Below are positions 1 through 8,442 of a stretch of DNA of 41,253 nucleotides, piece by piece. Position 1 is the stretch's first letter, and the number at the start of each line of letters is the position of its first letter. The notes under the pieces were generated by a model, which was not told the origin of the DNA, ran no database searches, and saw only the letters and a program-made list of their open reading frames with translations. Source of the DNA: Hydrocurvibacter sp036169815 (GTDB taxonomy: Bacteria > Campylobacterota > Campylobacteria > Campylobacterales > Sulfurimonadaceae); the NCBI GenBank assembly GCA_036169815.1, contig JAVHOA010000059.1:1-41253 (forward strand), read 5' to 3'. The translations under genes and the position numbers were made by a program.

Positions 1-132
1 GTTTACAAAGTCAATATTTTTGAAATGTCAAGATGGGGTTTACTTGGTGGTTACGAAAATAAAATAAAATCGTGTTTTAAATGGTTACAATAAGAATTAT
101 TACAATGCAATAGATTTAAAGGAGTAAGACAT

Positions 133-1959
133 ATGACAATAAAAATAAGATTAATGATGGCAGTTGCCATCAGTTTAGTGGCATCGATGACTATCATTAT
201 CGTGTCGTTTTTAACGATTCGTTCCGTGCAAGTGAAAGGACCAATCTACAATCAAATTGTACTTTCAAAAGATTTAATAGCCGATATTCTTCCTCCTCCA
301 GAGTACATCATAGAAACACGATTGATTACCTACCAGCTTGTAGAACACGATACAAATGAAGATTTAAAGGCGCTCAAAGAAAAATTAGTTGTTTTAAAAA
401 AAGACTTTTTAGATCGCCAAGCGTATTGGGCCAAGAGTGAGTTGAGTCAAGAAGCAAAAGATTTGATTGCAGGAGAAGCAAAAAGTTCTGCAATCCACTA
501 TTTTGAAGCAATCGACTCTAAGCTTCTTCCTGCCATCGATACAGGTGATATGCAAAAAGCTCGTGAGATTCTTCATGGAGAATTGCAACGCGACTATAAT
601 CTCCACCGTAAACAGATAGACGCGCTCGTAACACTTGCAACAAAACAAGCGTTGCAAGATGAAGAAAATGCAGCACAAACGCTTGATTTTGGAATGCTAC
701 AAATGGTGCTTGTTGCACTCTTTGGTGTGGGTTCTTTGCTTGGAGTGCTAGTATGGACCGGAAAAATTATTATCCGTCAAATAGAGGAACTAGGAGCAAT
801 CGCCGATAAGCTGAGCGATGGCGATGCAGATTTGACACAAAGAATTCCAATCCAAGGTCAAGATGAAATTACCCAAACATCTCAAAGTTTGAACCGTTTA
901 TTTGATAAATTTGAGCATGTTGCAAGGATTGCAAAAGCTGAAGAGTTCAAAGCCAAAGAATCCAATGCTGAGGCAAATGTGCATCTGGAGCATTCAAATC
1001 TTATGACAACGCTCTCTGAGAAAATGACTACAGGAGCCGTCAGTGGTGCCAAAGATATGCAAGAGAGTATGCGTGGAGCAATAGAGTCTGTGCATGATGT
1101 AAACAAAATGAATGAGGAAACTGCACTTGTTATCGCTGATGTAAGAGATAATACCAATGATATTATGAAATCAATTGCGCAAATGAGCGAGATGATTAAT
1201 GGGACTAAAGAAAATGCTCAGGGTGTGAGTAAAAGTATTGATGATATTTCTCAAGTGATTGCTCTTATCAAAGATATTTCAGATCAAACAAACCTTTTAG
1301 CCCTTAATGCGGCTATTGAAGCAGCTCGAGCTGGAGAGCATGGCAGAGGATTTGCCGTGGTTGCTGATGAGGTGAGAAAATTAGCAGAGCGTACTCAAAA
1401 AGCAACCGCTGAGGTTGAAGCGACTATCAATGTTTTAAAACAAAATGCAGGCATGATGGTGGATAGTACCGAAACGACGGAGCAATATGCGCTTGATTCG
1501 CAAGAGAAATTGGATAATTTCAATCAAGATCTTACAACGCTTATCGCAAAAGCTGAGACAATTCGAAAAGAGAACCGTCTTATTTCTTATGAGATATTTG
1601 TTATCTTAGCAAAAGTTGATCATATTGTCTTTAAATTCAATGCGTATAGCTCTATTTTTGAAAACAGTTTAAAAGATGGAATGAGCGACCATCATAACTG
1701 TCGTCTGGGAAAATGGTATGAAAGCGGAGATGGATATACAGCATTTAGTATGACGAGTAGTTACCGTGCCGTCGAAGCACCACATAAAATAATCCATGAT
1801 AAAGTGTTAGAATCTGTTAAATGTGTACAACGAGGAGATTGTGTGAAAGACGCGGAAAAAATTATTGCAAATTTTACGAGTGTTGAAGCAGAGAGTGAAA
1901 AACTCTTTCACCTCTTGGGCTCTCTTATCGTCGAAGCAAAAAGAGATTTTATACAATAG
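133..1959 (+). CDS. Methyl-accepting chemotaxis protein with C-terminal CZB zinc-binding domain
   Basis: A 608-residue chemoreceptor that would signal to CheA/CheW. Visible order: membrane helix at about 7-30, a periplasmic helical ligand domain at about 31-186, second membrane helix at about 187-209, HAMP at about 211-263, and the conserved signalling hairpin tip at about 376-420 (DISDQTNLLALNAAIEAARAG region). The last ~110 residues match a chemoreceptor zinc-binding (CZB) domain, with likely ligands H497, C523 (in CRLGKWY), H551 and H555. CZB domains in other bacteria bind zinc and respond to metal or hypochlorite; that role here is inferred. The start is fixed by GGAG at 121-124, eight bases before the ATG. 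The 3' end overlaps the convergent ABC-F gene by 11 bases. The ligand of the periplasmic domain cannot be read from sequence. Confidence 0.93.
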   Translation: MTIKIRLMMAVAISLVASMTIIIVSFLTIRSVQVKGPIYNQIVLSKDLIADILPPPEYIIETRLITYQLVEHDTNEDLKALKEKLVVLKKDFLDRQAYWAKSELSQEAKDLIAGEAKSSAIHYFEAIDSKLLPAIDTGDMQKAREILHGELQRDYNLHRKQIDALVTLATKQALQDEENAAQTLDFGMLQMVLVALFGVGSLLGVLVWTGKIIIRQIEELGAIADKLSDGDADLTQRIPIQGQDEITQTSQSLNRLFDKFEHVARIAKAEEFKAKESNAEANVHLEHSNLMTTLSEKMTTGAVSGAKDMQESMRGAIESVHDVNKMNEETALVIADVRDNTNDIMKSIAQMSEMINGTKENAQGVSKSIDDISQVIALIKDISDQTNLLALNAAIEAARAGEHGRGFAVVADEVRKLAERTQKATAEVEATINVLKQNAGMMVDSTETTEQYALDSQEKLDNFNQDLTTLIAKAETIRKENRLISYEIFVILAKVDHIVFKFNAYSSIFENSLKDGMSDHHNCRLGKWYESGDGYTAFSMTSSYRAVEAPHKIIHDKVLESVKCVQRGDCVKDAEKIIANFTSVEAESEKLFHLLGSLIVEAKRDFIQ

Positions 1960-3895
1960 AGCCTGAAGCGATTGCTTCGGCTTTCTCCTCGATTGTGAGG
2001 AGCTCTTCTACTTTTTCCTCATAGCTTTCTTTGAGTTTTTGTAGTTCTTGGGCTAAAACAGTGATACCGATTTTTTCATAACATGTAGGATTACTCAGAC
2101 ATGCATTTTTTTCATCGATTAACTTTTCAAGCACATCGATCTCTTGAGGGAGTTTTTCAAGTGCCATTTTCTCTTTAAAGGTGAGCTTTATCTCTTGGTG
2201 CTTGACTCTCTCTTGGGGTTTGGCTTTGACGCTTTCTTTCTCCATGCTTGCAAGTTCTGCTAGCTCATGTTCGATCTCTAAATACTCACTATACTGCTGG
2301 TGGCTCTCCTCTATTTTGCCGTTGCCTTTAAAAATATAGAGTTTTTTTGCGATTTTATCGACAAAATATCTATCGTGACTGACGATAATAACGGCTCCGC
2401 CAAAGTTTGTGAGTTTTTCTTCTAAGATGTTGATGGTTGGGATATCTAAGTCATTTGTTGGCTCATCGAGAATAAGAATATCTACTTTTTTTGTAAAGAG
2501 CAGGGCGAGTGCAACACGATTTTTTTCGCCTCCACTTAAGATGCCCACTTTTTTATCTAAAAATTCTCTTGGAAAAAGAAAATTTTTGAGATAGCCGTAC
2601 ACATGCATATTTTTTCCGCCCACATCGACTCTGTCACCGCCGTTTGGACAAAATGTTTCGATGAGGTCTTTGCTATCATCGAGCATCTCTCGGTGTTGAT
2701 CAAAATAACCAATGCTAAACTCTCCGCGATCAATCGTTCCATGATTTGGCTCAATGCGTCCAAGTAAAGCTTTTAACAGTGTGGATTTCCCGCTTCCATT
2801 TGGGCCAACTATGGCGATGACATCTTTTTGCAAGATGCGTGTTGTAAAGTTTTCAATCAGCTTTTTATCACCAAGTGTGATGCCAAGATTTTCCACTTCA
2901 AAAAGCATTTTTTGTCTATTGACACTTTTGTCACGATTAAAATGTTTGGCCTCACGTTCGAGTTCCACACTCATTTTTCGAATCCGTGCTGGATTTGTTT
3001 TTGCATCTTCACGCAGATTCATGAGTCGTGCTTTTCTGCCTTCATTGCGCTTGAGTCTTGCCCGAACTCCTCGTGAATACCATTCATTTTCAGCACGCAC
3101 GAGACGTAAGAGGTTATCATGCTGTTGTTGCATCGTACGCAAAATCTCCTCTTTTTGTGAAAGATAATCACTGTATCCTCCCTTGAACTCACGAAGTTTA
3201 CAATCCTCGACTTCAATACTTTTTGTTGCAATACGATCAATAAAATAACGATCATGTGAGATGAAAACAAGGGTAAATTTTTCTTTTAAAATCAACTCTT
3301 CTAGAAACTCAACCATATACACATCAAGGTGGTTGGTCGGTTCATCTAAAAGCAAAACATCAGGTTTTTGCAGCAGGATAGAAGCTAGCGCAACGCGGCG
3401 CTGTTCGCCTCCGCTGAGAAGTAAAACGGGTTTATCTTCAAACTCACCTAATTGAAAATGCTCAATAATACGCGCAATCTTGTCATCTAAACTCCACGCA
3501 TTATGGTGATCAAGGTAGTGACCAAGTTTTGCATGTTCATCTAAAAGGGGTCTGTTTTCAAAATTGTCTGCAAGTAAAAGTGAGAGTTCATCATAGCGTT
3601 CTTTTGCATCAAGGAGCTCTTTGAGCCCATCTTTTACAGCTTCTCGCACGCTTTGCCCCTCTTTAAATTCAGGACGCTGCGAGAGCATCTTGACCTCTAA
3701 ATCTTGACGGGTAATGCGCTCTCCAGCATCCGCTTCAAGCGAGCCATCAACGATTTTCATTAAAGTCGATTTTCCACTGCCATTTTTCCCGATGATAACA
3801 ATCCGCTCGCCCTCATCAACATGAAAATTAATATCTGTTAGGATTTTTTGTGCTTCATAATGTTTGGATATATTTAAAAGGTCTATCAATGCCAT
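1949..3895 (-). CDS. uup: ABC-F family ATPase, Uup-like
   Basis: A 648-residue soluble protein with two ATP-binding cassettes and no membrane segment, the mark of the ABC-F family (ribosome-associated or DNA-structure-associated ATPases). First cassette: Walker A GKNGSGKST at 36-44, signature LSGGEQ at 160-165, Walker B VLLLDEP at about 180-186. The basic helical linker at about 245-330 is the P-site tRNA interaction motif region. Second cassette: Walker A GPNGSGKST at 364-372, signature LSGGEK at 453-458, Walker B ILILDEP. A charged coiled-coil tail at about 570-640 resembles the Uup C-terminal domain, which favours Uup over EttA. Its 5' leader carries an inverted repeat and a TTACATGTAA palindrome. 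The 3' end overlaps the convergent chemoreceptor gene. The ABC-F assignment is firm; the Uup subfamily is less so. Confidence 0.9.
   Translation of the reverse strand: MALIDLLNISKHYEAQKILTDINFHVDEGERIVIIGKNGSGKSTLMKIVDGSLEADAGERITRQDLEVKMLSQRPEFKEGQSVREAVKDGLKELLDAKERYDELSLLLADNFENRPLLDEHAKLGHYLDHHNAWSLDDKIARIIEHFQLGEFEDKPVLLLSGGEQRRVALASILLQKPDVLLLDEPTNHLDVYMVEFLEELILKEKFTLVFISHDRYFIDRIATKSIEVEDCKLREFKGGYSDYLSQKEEILRTMQQQHDNLLRLVRAENEWYSRGVRARLKRNEGRKARLMNLREDAKTNPARIRKMSVELEREAKHFNRDKSVNRQKMLFEVENLGITLGDKKLIENFTTRILQKDVIAIVGPNGSGKSTLLKALLGRIEPNHGTIDRGEFSIGYFDQHREMLDDSKDLIETFCPNGGDRVDVGGKNMHVYGYLKNFLFPREFLDKKVGILSGGEKNRVALALLFTKKVDILILDEPTNDLDIPTINILEEKLTNFGGAVIIVSHDRYFVDKIAKKLYIFKGNGKIEESHQQYSEYLEIEHELAELASMEKESVKAKPQERVKHQEIKLTFKEKMALEKLPQEIDVLEKLIDEKNACLSNPTCYEKIGITVLAQELQKLKESYEEKVEELLTIEEKAEAIASGSIV
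1961..1981 (+). terminator. Possible terminator hairpin of the chemoreceptor gene
   Basis: GCC-T-GAAGC, loop GATT, GCTTC-GGC forms an 8-bp stem with one bulged T directly after the chemoreceptor stop codon, followed by TTTCTCC. It lies inside the last codons of the convergent ABC-F gene, so its sequence is also protein-constrained. The T tract is short, so the call is tentative. Confidence 0.35.
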
Positions 3896-3904
3896 AAAAA
3901 TTCT

Positions 3905-3914
3905 TTACATGTAA
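3905..3914. repeat. TTACATGTAA palindrome in the 5' leader of the ABC-F gene
   Basis: A perfect 10-base palindrome between the predicted -10 box and the start codon of the minus-strand ABC-F gene. Read on the minus strand, it runs into TAAAGAATTTTTATG, so its right half abuts the probable ribosome binding site. It is one of 11 perfect copies in the window. Confidence 0.9.
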
Positions 3915-3917
3915 GGT

Positions 3918-3953
3918 GTTTTAATCGTATTCTAGTCGATTATCGATTAAAAC
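3918..3953. promoter_or_regulatory. Inverted repeat around the predicted ABC-F promoter
   Basis: GTTTTAATCG at 3918-3927 and its exact reverse complement CGATTAAAAC at 3944-3953 flank 16 bases. On the minus strand a TAGAAT -10-like box (positions 3929-3934) sits in the spacer, placing the transcription start about 25-30 bases upstream of the ATG. The arrangement looks like an operator that straddles a promoter. It could instead be a weak hairpin closing the kinase operon, but no T tract follows it on the minus strand. Confidence 0.4.
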
Positions 3954-3965
3954 TTCATTCAAGCT

Positions 3966-6032
3966 TTATTTAAACTGGCCTAGTAAAAGTTCACACTCAC
4001 CAATATCGAAACTCTCTACGGCTAAGAGCAGTTGCGTGGCGATGCGTTTGAGGTTTTCGAGATTATTTTTTGTACCGCACTCCTCAAGAGAAAGAGCAAA
4101 GTTTCTAATCTGTTCGATATCTCCAAGATTTTTTGCAGCAAGAAGATATTTTTCTAAATCTTTACATAAATGTAGGTAATCTTCTAGTTTTATCTGCTGT
4201 TTTATCTCTATATTTGCAGAGAGATTTTCTGTGTGTAGCGTTTTTATTTCACACGTTAAGAACTTGCAAAGAGTTTTGACAAGGTTTTCTTCTTTGAGTG
4301 GTTTGTATAAAAAATCATCAAAATGTTCCTTATTAATATTTTTATCATTGTAGGCTACAGAAGCTGTAACGGCAACAATAGGGATATTTTTGAAGGCTCG
4401 AATCTCTTGAGTTGCTTCATAGCCATTTTTATTTGGCATCTTAATATCCATCAAAATAAGATCTATTGCATATTCTTTTGCCATACTGACAGCCTCTTGC
4501 CCATCCTTGGCTTCATAAATTTTTAAAGGTGTAGATTTGAGATACTCTTTAATGAGGGTTCTGTTAAACTCAATATCATCTGCAATAAGAATAGTCGCCT
4601 TTTGAAATGCAACATCAATATGGCCTTGCACTTCTTGGAGTGTTTGCAAAGATGCGCTCTGTAGGTTTGCGATGGTGACTTTAAAGCTACTCCCGACACC
4701 TCTGCTACTTTTGAGTGCGATTGTTCCATTCATAAGAGAGACAAGTTTTTTAGTAATTGTAAGTCCCAAGCCTGTGCCGCCATATTGTTTGTTACTTTGT
4801 TGTGTATGTTGTGAAAAAGCCTCAAACATATGTGCTTGTTGATTCTCATCCATGCCAATACCCGTATCTTCTACTTCTAAGACAAGAGTGACAAGATTTG
4901 TTAGGGCATTTTTTATACTTTTAATGCGAACGTCTATACTGCCTTCATGGGTAAATTTGAGAGCATTACTGATGAGATTGAAAAGGATTTGACGCACTCT
5001 GACTTCATCGATAATAATGATTTTTTCATCCATATTGGCTGTATTGAGCTTGAATTCTATGGCTTTTGATTTGGCTTTGAAAGAAAAGATATTTTTTAAC
5101 TCATTTGCTAAAAGCGAGAGATCGGTAGGGGTATATTCAAGTTCTAATTTTCCCGCTTCGACTTTGGATAGATCAAGGATATCGTTGATAATCGTGAGCA
5201 AAATTTTCGAACTGTCTTGAACAGATTTGACATAATTGATTTCTAAAGGTTGGGTGACATTTTTTGCTAAAAGATCAGTAAAACCAATAATCGCATTCAT
5301 GGGCGTTCGGATTTCATGACTCATATTTGCTAAAAACTCAGATTTCATTTTATTTGCACTGTCGGCTTCATCTTTTGCTGCTTTGAGCTCGATGGTTCGA
5401 ATATCAACCATACTTTCAAGGTTGCTATTAATAGATTCTAAAGCCTCTTTTGTGCGATGGAGTTCATCGTATGTTTTGTTGAGAATAAAGAGAATAATCG
5501 AGAGAACATGCCACTCAAAGAGTACAAATGCAGCATGTAAAAGTACAATATCTAAACCGCATCCATAATTGAAGACAATGATTGGTGTCCCAAAAAATGA
5601 GACATTAAACGCTTGTAAATAGTTGAAAAAAAGATGGTGAATGATGATATAAATAGCAGCCACAGAGAGCGTTTTATTGTCTTTATAGATGACTAAGAAG
5701 GAGAGTGCTCCAAAAATGTGAAAGTGCATCTCGATAAGACCACTGCTTTGTTGGATCATAATAATAGAAAAAGTGAGTAAAGCAATCGCAGCAATGTAGC
5801 GAAAAGTTTGTGTATTTTTCAAGGATAGATAGGCAAAGTAGGTGATAAAAAAAGTCACGCCACCTCCAATAAAACCTAAAAGATAGGAATCAAAAAGATA
5901 AGCGGTGAGCGTTGAAACGAGAAACCAGTGTAGCGCGATGAGTTTTAGCATAAAAAGATCTGCATCAGTATTTGAAAAGTTGAAGTTCTTTAGAAAATAT
6001 GTATCTATAAAATCGCTTCGCGTGTTACTCAT
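3966..6032 (-). CDS. Membrane-bound hybrid sensor histidine kinase with receiver domain
   Basis: A 688-residue sensor. Residues about 30-187 form a bundle of roughly six membrane helices with buried histidines (H103 and H105 in EMHFHIF, H132-H133), a pattern I recall from other bacterial sensor and chemoreceptor membrane domains. A coiled coil at about 190-228 leads to HisKA with phospho-acceptor H239 (MSHEIRTP), then HATPase_c with N box (about 349-360), DTGIGM at 389-394 and GGTGLGLTI at 418-426. A receiver domain at about 479-590 has acidic residues D485-D486, phospho-acceptor D529 and K577. The C-terminal ~90 residues resemble a helical Hpt-like bundle but lack the phospho-histidine. It is the last gene of a three-gene operon and overlaps the SCO-like gene by 8 bases. 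Its signal is unknown; redox or copper is inferred from context. Confidence 0.92.
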   Translation of the reverse strand: MSNTRSDFIDTYFLKNFNFSNTDADLFMLKLIALHWFLVSTLTAYLFDSYLLGFIGGGVTFFITYFAYLSLKNTQTFRYIAAIALLTFSIIMIQQSSGLIEMHFHIFGALSFLVIYKDNKTLSVAAIYIIIHHLFFNYLQAFNVSFFGTPIIVFNYGCGLDIVLLHAAFVLFEWHVLSIILFILNKTYDELHRTKEALESINSNLESMVDIRTIELKAAKDEADSANKMKSEFLANMSHEIRTPMNAIIGFTDLLAKNVTQPLEINYVKSVQDSSKILLTIINDILDLSKVEAGKLELEYTPTDLSLLANELKNIFSFKAKSKAIEFKLNTANMDEKIIIIDEVRVRQILFNLISNALKFTHEGSIDVRIKSIKNALTNLVTLVLEVEDTGIGMDENQQAHMFEAFSQHTQQSNKQYGGTGLGLTITKKLVSLMNGTIALKSSRGVGSSFKVTIANLQSASLQTLQEVQGHIDVAFQKATILIADDIEFNRTLIKEYLKSTPLKIYEAKDGQEAVSMAKEYAIDLILMDIKMPNKNGYEATQEIRAFKNIPIVAVTASVAYNDKNINKEHFDDFLYKPLKEENLVKTLCKFLTCEIKTLHTENLSANIEIKQQIKLEDYLHLCKDLEKYLLAAKNLGDIEQIRNFALSLEECGTKNNLENLKRIATQLLLAVESFDIGECELLLGQFK

Positions 6033-6597
6033 TTAATAGCCCCTGTATATCTGAATGTATCTGCTTGAAATCATAAGGGTGCGCGTTGTACATGTAGCGT
6101 ATCTCTTTGTTTGTGCCTATTTTTTTTACGAGATATAAATTGGCGGTATGATCAAACTCATCTTTTTGTATCAGTGAGTGTGCAAAATAAACATTGAAAG
6201 CTTTGGTATATTCTCTGAGGATCTTTTGGCTTAAGTATATTCCTTGAAAATCTTTATGAAAAGATGCTGCAAATTTTTGTGGAAGTTCCTGAGATGAAGG
6301 TGTTGAAATATCTATAAACTCCACACCAACACGCTCTTTTTGTTGTTGAGAGAAGCTTTCATAGAATTTTGCAAGCTCCATTAATCGAGGTGTGCATATT
6401 TTCGTGCATCCTGAATATCCAAAGAAAATAATATTGATTTCTTTCTTATTACTGGCAATAAGAGGGAGGTTGATTGGGGTGTGCAGGACATGTCGCGATA
6501 TATTTTGTGTAACAAAGCTGGGAATAATTATAACAGTAATGGAGACAACAAAGAGTAAGAGTATGAGAAAAATCGCATATATTTGTATTTTTTTCAT
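6025..6597 (-). CDS. SCO1/SenC-family membrane-anchored copper/thiol protein
   Basis: A 190-residue protein with an N-terminal membrane helix (about 5-27) and a periplasmic thioredoxin-like domain. It shows the SCO family hallmark: CxxxC at C64-C68 (GYSGCTKIC) plus the distal histidine H150 in a DHTANLYLV stretch. In SCO proteins these three residues bind copper, and members work in cytochrome oxidase copper delivery or as thiol redox sensors. No oxidase gene is nearby. Instead it sits between a response regulator (ATGA overlap of 4 bases upstream) and a sensor kinase (8-base overlap downstream), so a sensory or signal-modulating role is a reasonable inference. The family assignment rests on the motifs; overall similarity looks low. 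Confidence 0.82.
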   Translation of the reverse strand: MKKIQIYAIFLILLLFVVSITVIIIPSFVTQNISRHVLHTPINLPLIASNKKEINIIFFGYSGCTKICTPRLMELAKFYESFSQQQKERVGVEFIDISTPSSQELPQKFAASFHKDFQGIYLSQKILREYTKAFNVYFAHSLIQKDEFDHTANLYLVKKIGTNKEIRYMYNAHPYDFKQIHSDIQGLLNE

Positions 6598-7982
6598 TTG
6601 TTGTAGAGCTGTTTGATTTTGATAATCTCATCAATATTCTCAAGAAAGAGATCAACTAACTTTGGCTCAAATGCTTTACCGCTCTCATTTTTTATCAAGT
6701 CGAGTGTATCTTCTATACTCCATGCCTCTTTATAGACACGCGCATGGCTGAGTGCATCAAAAACATCTGAAATAGCGGTAATACGCCCAAAAATGTGAAT
6801 ATCAAATCCACTTAATTGCCTTGGGTAACCGCCTCCATCCCATCTTTCATGGTGTTGGTGTGCGATGATTGCTGCCACTTGGAGGAGTTCATGTTTGGAG
6901 TTGTGAAAAATTTCCCATCCATAAGTCGTATGTTCTTTCATTTTTTCAAACTCATCTGGAGTAAGTTTTGCTGGTTTTAAAAGGATGGCATCTGGAATGA
7001 TTACTTTTCCAATATCATGCATGGGTGCAGCCATTTTTAAAAGAACAGTCTCCTCTTTTGTGCATCCATACGCTTTTGCAAGCACTTCACAATAAAGTGA
7101 AACTCTCTGCACATGCTCGCCTGTTTCTTTGGATCGCCACTCGCCGAGTTCACCGAGTTTGTGTATAATCTCTCTTTGCGTTGCGACAATATCCTCTTTG
7201 AGTTCGATCTCTTTTGTGAGGTCAGTGCGAAGTGCTATGTATTCGACAATCCCATTTTCGGAGTCAAGAATAGGAATGATGACCGTATCGCAATAAAAAT
7301 AATCTCCATCTTTGGCGCGATTTTTAAGGATGTTATTCCAAACTTTTTTATTTGTTATCGTCTGCCAAAGATCTTGATAGAGGAGTGGATCCGTATCGTC
7401 AGTTCTAAAAAGATTGTGTTTTTTTCCGAGTAACTCTTCTCTCGAGTATCCGCTTAGTTGGCAAAATTTATCATTGACATAATTGATTTTACCGCTCAAA
7501 TCTGATTTTGAAACCGCTGAACCCGCATCTACAGCGATTTTGTACTGTTCTAAAATATTGGTAGTATCTTCGACCTCTTGTTGTAGCTTTTTTCTTGCGT
7601 TAAAGAGTTCTATATGCGTTTTGACTCTGTGAAGCAGCTCAAATTCATCAAAAGGCTTGGTAATATAGTCTTCTCCTCCATATTCAAACCCTTTTTTAAT
7701 ACTCTCTTTATTGGCATTTGCAGATAAGAAAATGATAGGAATTTTTTTTGTATTTAAATCTTTTTTGATAAAAGCTGCTGTTTCATAACCATCCATTTGC
7801 GGCATATTGATATCTAAGAGAATCAGTGAATATTCACGAATCGTTAACTGCTTCAGCGCTTCTGCTCCGCTTGTGGCAAAAAAGATAGCATAATCATTTG
7901 TTGCACGCAAGACATTTGCCGCGAGTTGTATGTTTTTAACATTATCATCAACGATGAGAATATTGTTATTTATCGATATCAT
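6594..7982 (-). CDS. Response regulator with PAS and HD-GYP c-di-GMP phosphodiesterase domains
   Basis: A 462-residue protein. Domains in order: receiver at about 7-125 with phospho-acceptor D57, switch residue in FLSA and K109; a PAS domain at about 145-258; a linker helix; and an HD-GYP domain at about 280-455. The HD-GYP metal and signature residues are intact: HD at 322-323 followed by GK, H351, and HHERWDGGGYP at 377-387. HD-GYP proteins hydrolyse cyclic di-GMP, so phosphorylation and PAS sensing probably tune c-di-GMP turnover; the output process is not shown here. It is first in the operon with the SCO-like protein and the hybrid kinase, its likely partner. The start ATG has only a weak AGG upstream. 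Confidence 0.92.
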   Translation of the reverse strand: MISINNNILIVDDNVKNIQLAANVLRATNDYAIFFATSGAEALKQLTIREYSLILLDINMPQMDGYETAAFIKKDLNTKKIPIIFLSANANKESIKKGFEYGGEDYITKPFDEFELLHRVKTHIELFNARKKLQQEVEDTTNILEQYKIAVDAGSAVSKSDLSGKINYVNDKFCQLSGYSREELLGKKHNLFRTDDTDPLLYQDLWQTITNKKVWNNILKNRAKDGDYFYCDTVIIPILDSENGIVEYIALRTDLTKEIELKEDIVATQREIIHKLGELGEWRSKETGEHVQRVSLYCEVLAKAYGCTKEETVLLKMAAPMHDIGKVIIPDAILLKPAKLTPDEFEKMKEHTTYGWEIFHNSKHELLQVAAIIAHQHHERWDGGGYPRQLSGFDIHIFGRITAISDVFDALSHARVYKEAWSIEDTLDLIKNESGKAFEPKLVDLFLENIDEIIKIKQLYNK

Positions 7983-8011
7983 GCAAAGCGCCTGTTTTAT
8001 ATATTTGAGTG

Positions 8012-8017
8012 ATTGTA
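8012..8017 (-). promoter_or_regulatory. Predicted -10 box of the HD-GYP/SCO/kinase operon
   Basis: On the minus strand TACAAT lies about 30 bases upstream of the first ATG of the operon, in an A/T-rich stretch typical of campylobacterotal sigma-70 promoters. No convincing -35 box is seen, which is usual in this group. Confidence 0.4.
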
Positions 8018-8029
8018 GCGAAAATATAT

Positions 8030-8434
8030 TTAGAATTTGACCTCTTCATAGCGTTCATAAATCCACTCGCCTACGGCTTGAAGCTCTTCGGCGGTGAGAT
8101 GTGTGATGGCTGGCATCACACCAAATCTATCAACAGCGCCTGCATGGCACATCGTATCTCCAATGAGTGGCTCTTGGATATAATCTTTAATGAAAGCAAT
8201 GACAACCCGTTTTTTGACCTCTTCATTTTTATCTGCGATGATAATATTTTCCTTGAGACGATTTGAAACTTCATTCATTGGAGGAGCTTTGAGATTTTTG
8301 AGCTGTGCCATCGCTTCTTTTTTGCTCAAAAGCTCAGCATGGCAGGCCATACAGTTGTTTTTATACACCTCATATCCTTGATCTCCAAAAGCAATCGAAG
8401 AGAGAAGTAGAGATGTTAAAAGATATTTTTTCAT
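8030..8434 (-). CDS. Small periplasmic monohaem cytochrome c
   Basis: A 134-residue protein with a signal peptide (about 1-17, ending ...SSIAFG) and one haem c attachment site, CMACH, at about residues 28-32. A later MPAITHLTAEELQAVGEWIYE segment supplies the probable distal methionine and the C-terminal helix of class I cytochromes c. An extra cysteine in DTMCHAG (about residue 95) is not part of a CxxCH motif. It would carry electrons in the periplasm; its partners are unknown. It is transcribed divergently from the 63-residue membrane protein gene. Its ribosome binding site AAGGA directly follows, and shares bases with, a TTACATGTAA palindrome. Confidence 0.9.
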   Translation of the reverse strand: MKKYLLTSLLLSSIAFGDQGYEVYKNNCMACHAELLSKKEAMAQLKNLKAPPMNEVSNRLKENIIIADKNEEVKKRVVIAFIKDYIQEPLIGDTMCHAGAVDRFGVMPAITHLTAEELQAVGEWIYERYEEVKF

Positions 8435-8442
8435 AATAATCC

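Noticed and set aside
2754..3167. Plus-strand open frame of 137 codons opposite the ABC-F gene
   Set aside because: It lies wholly within a well-supported gene on the other strand, has low-complexity serine- and arginine-rich translation and no ribosome binding site.
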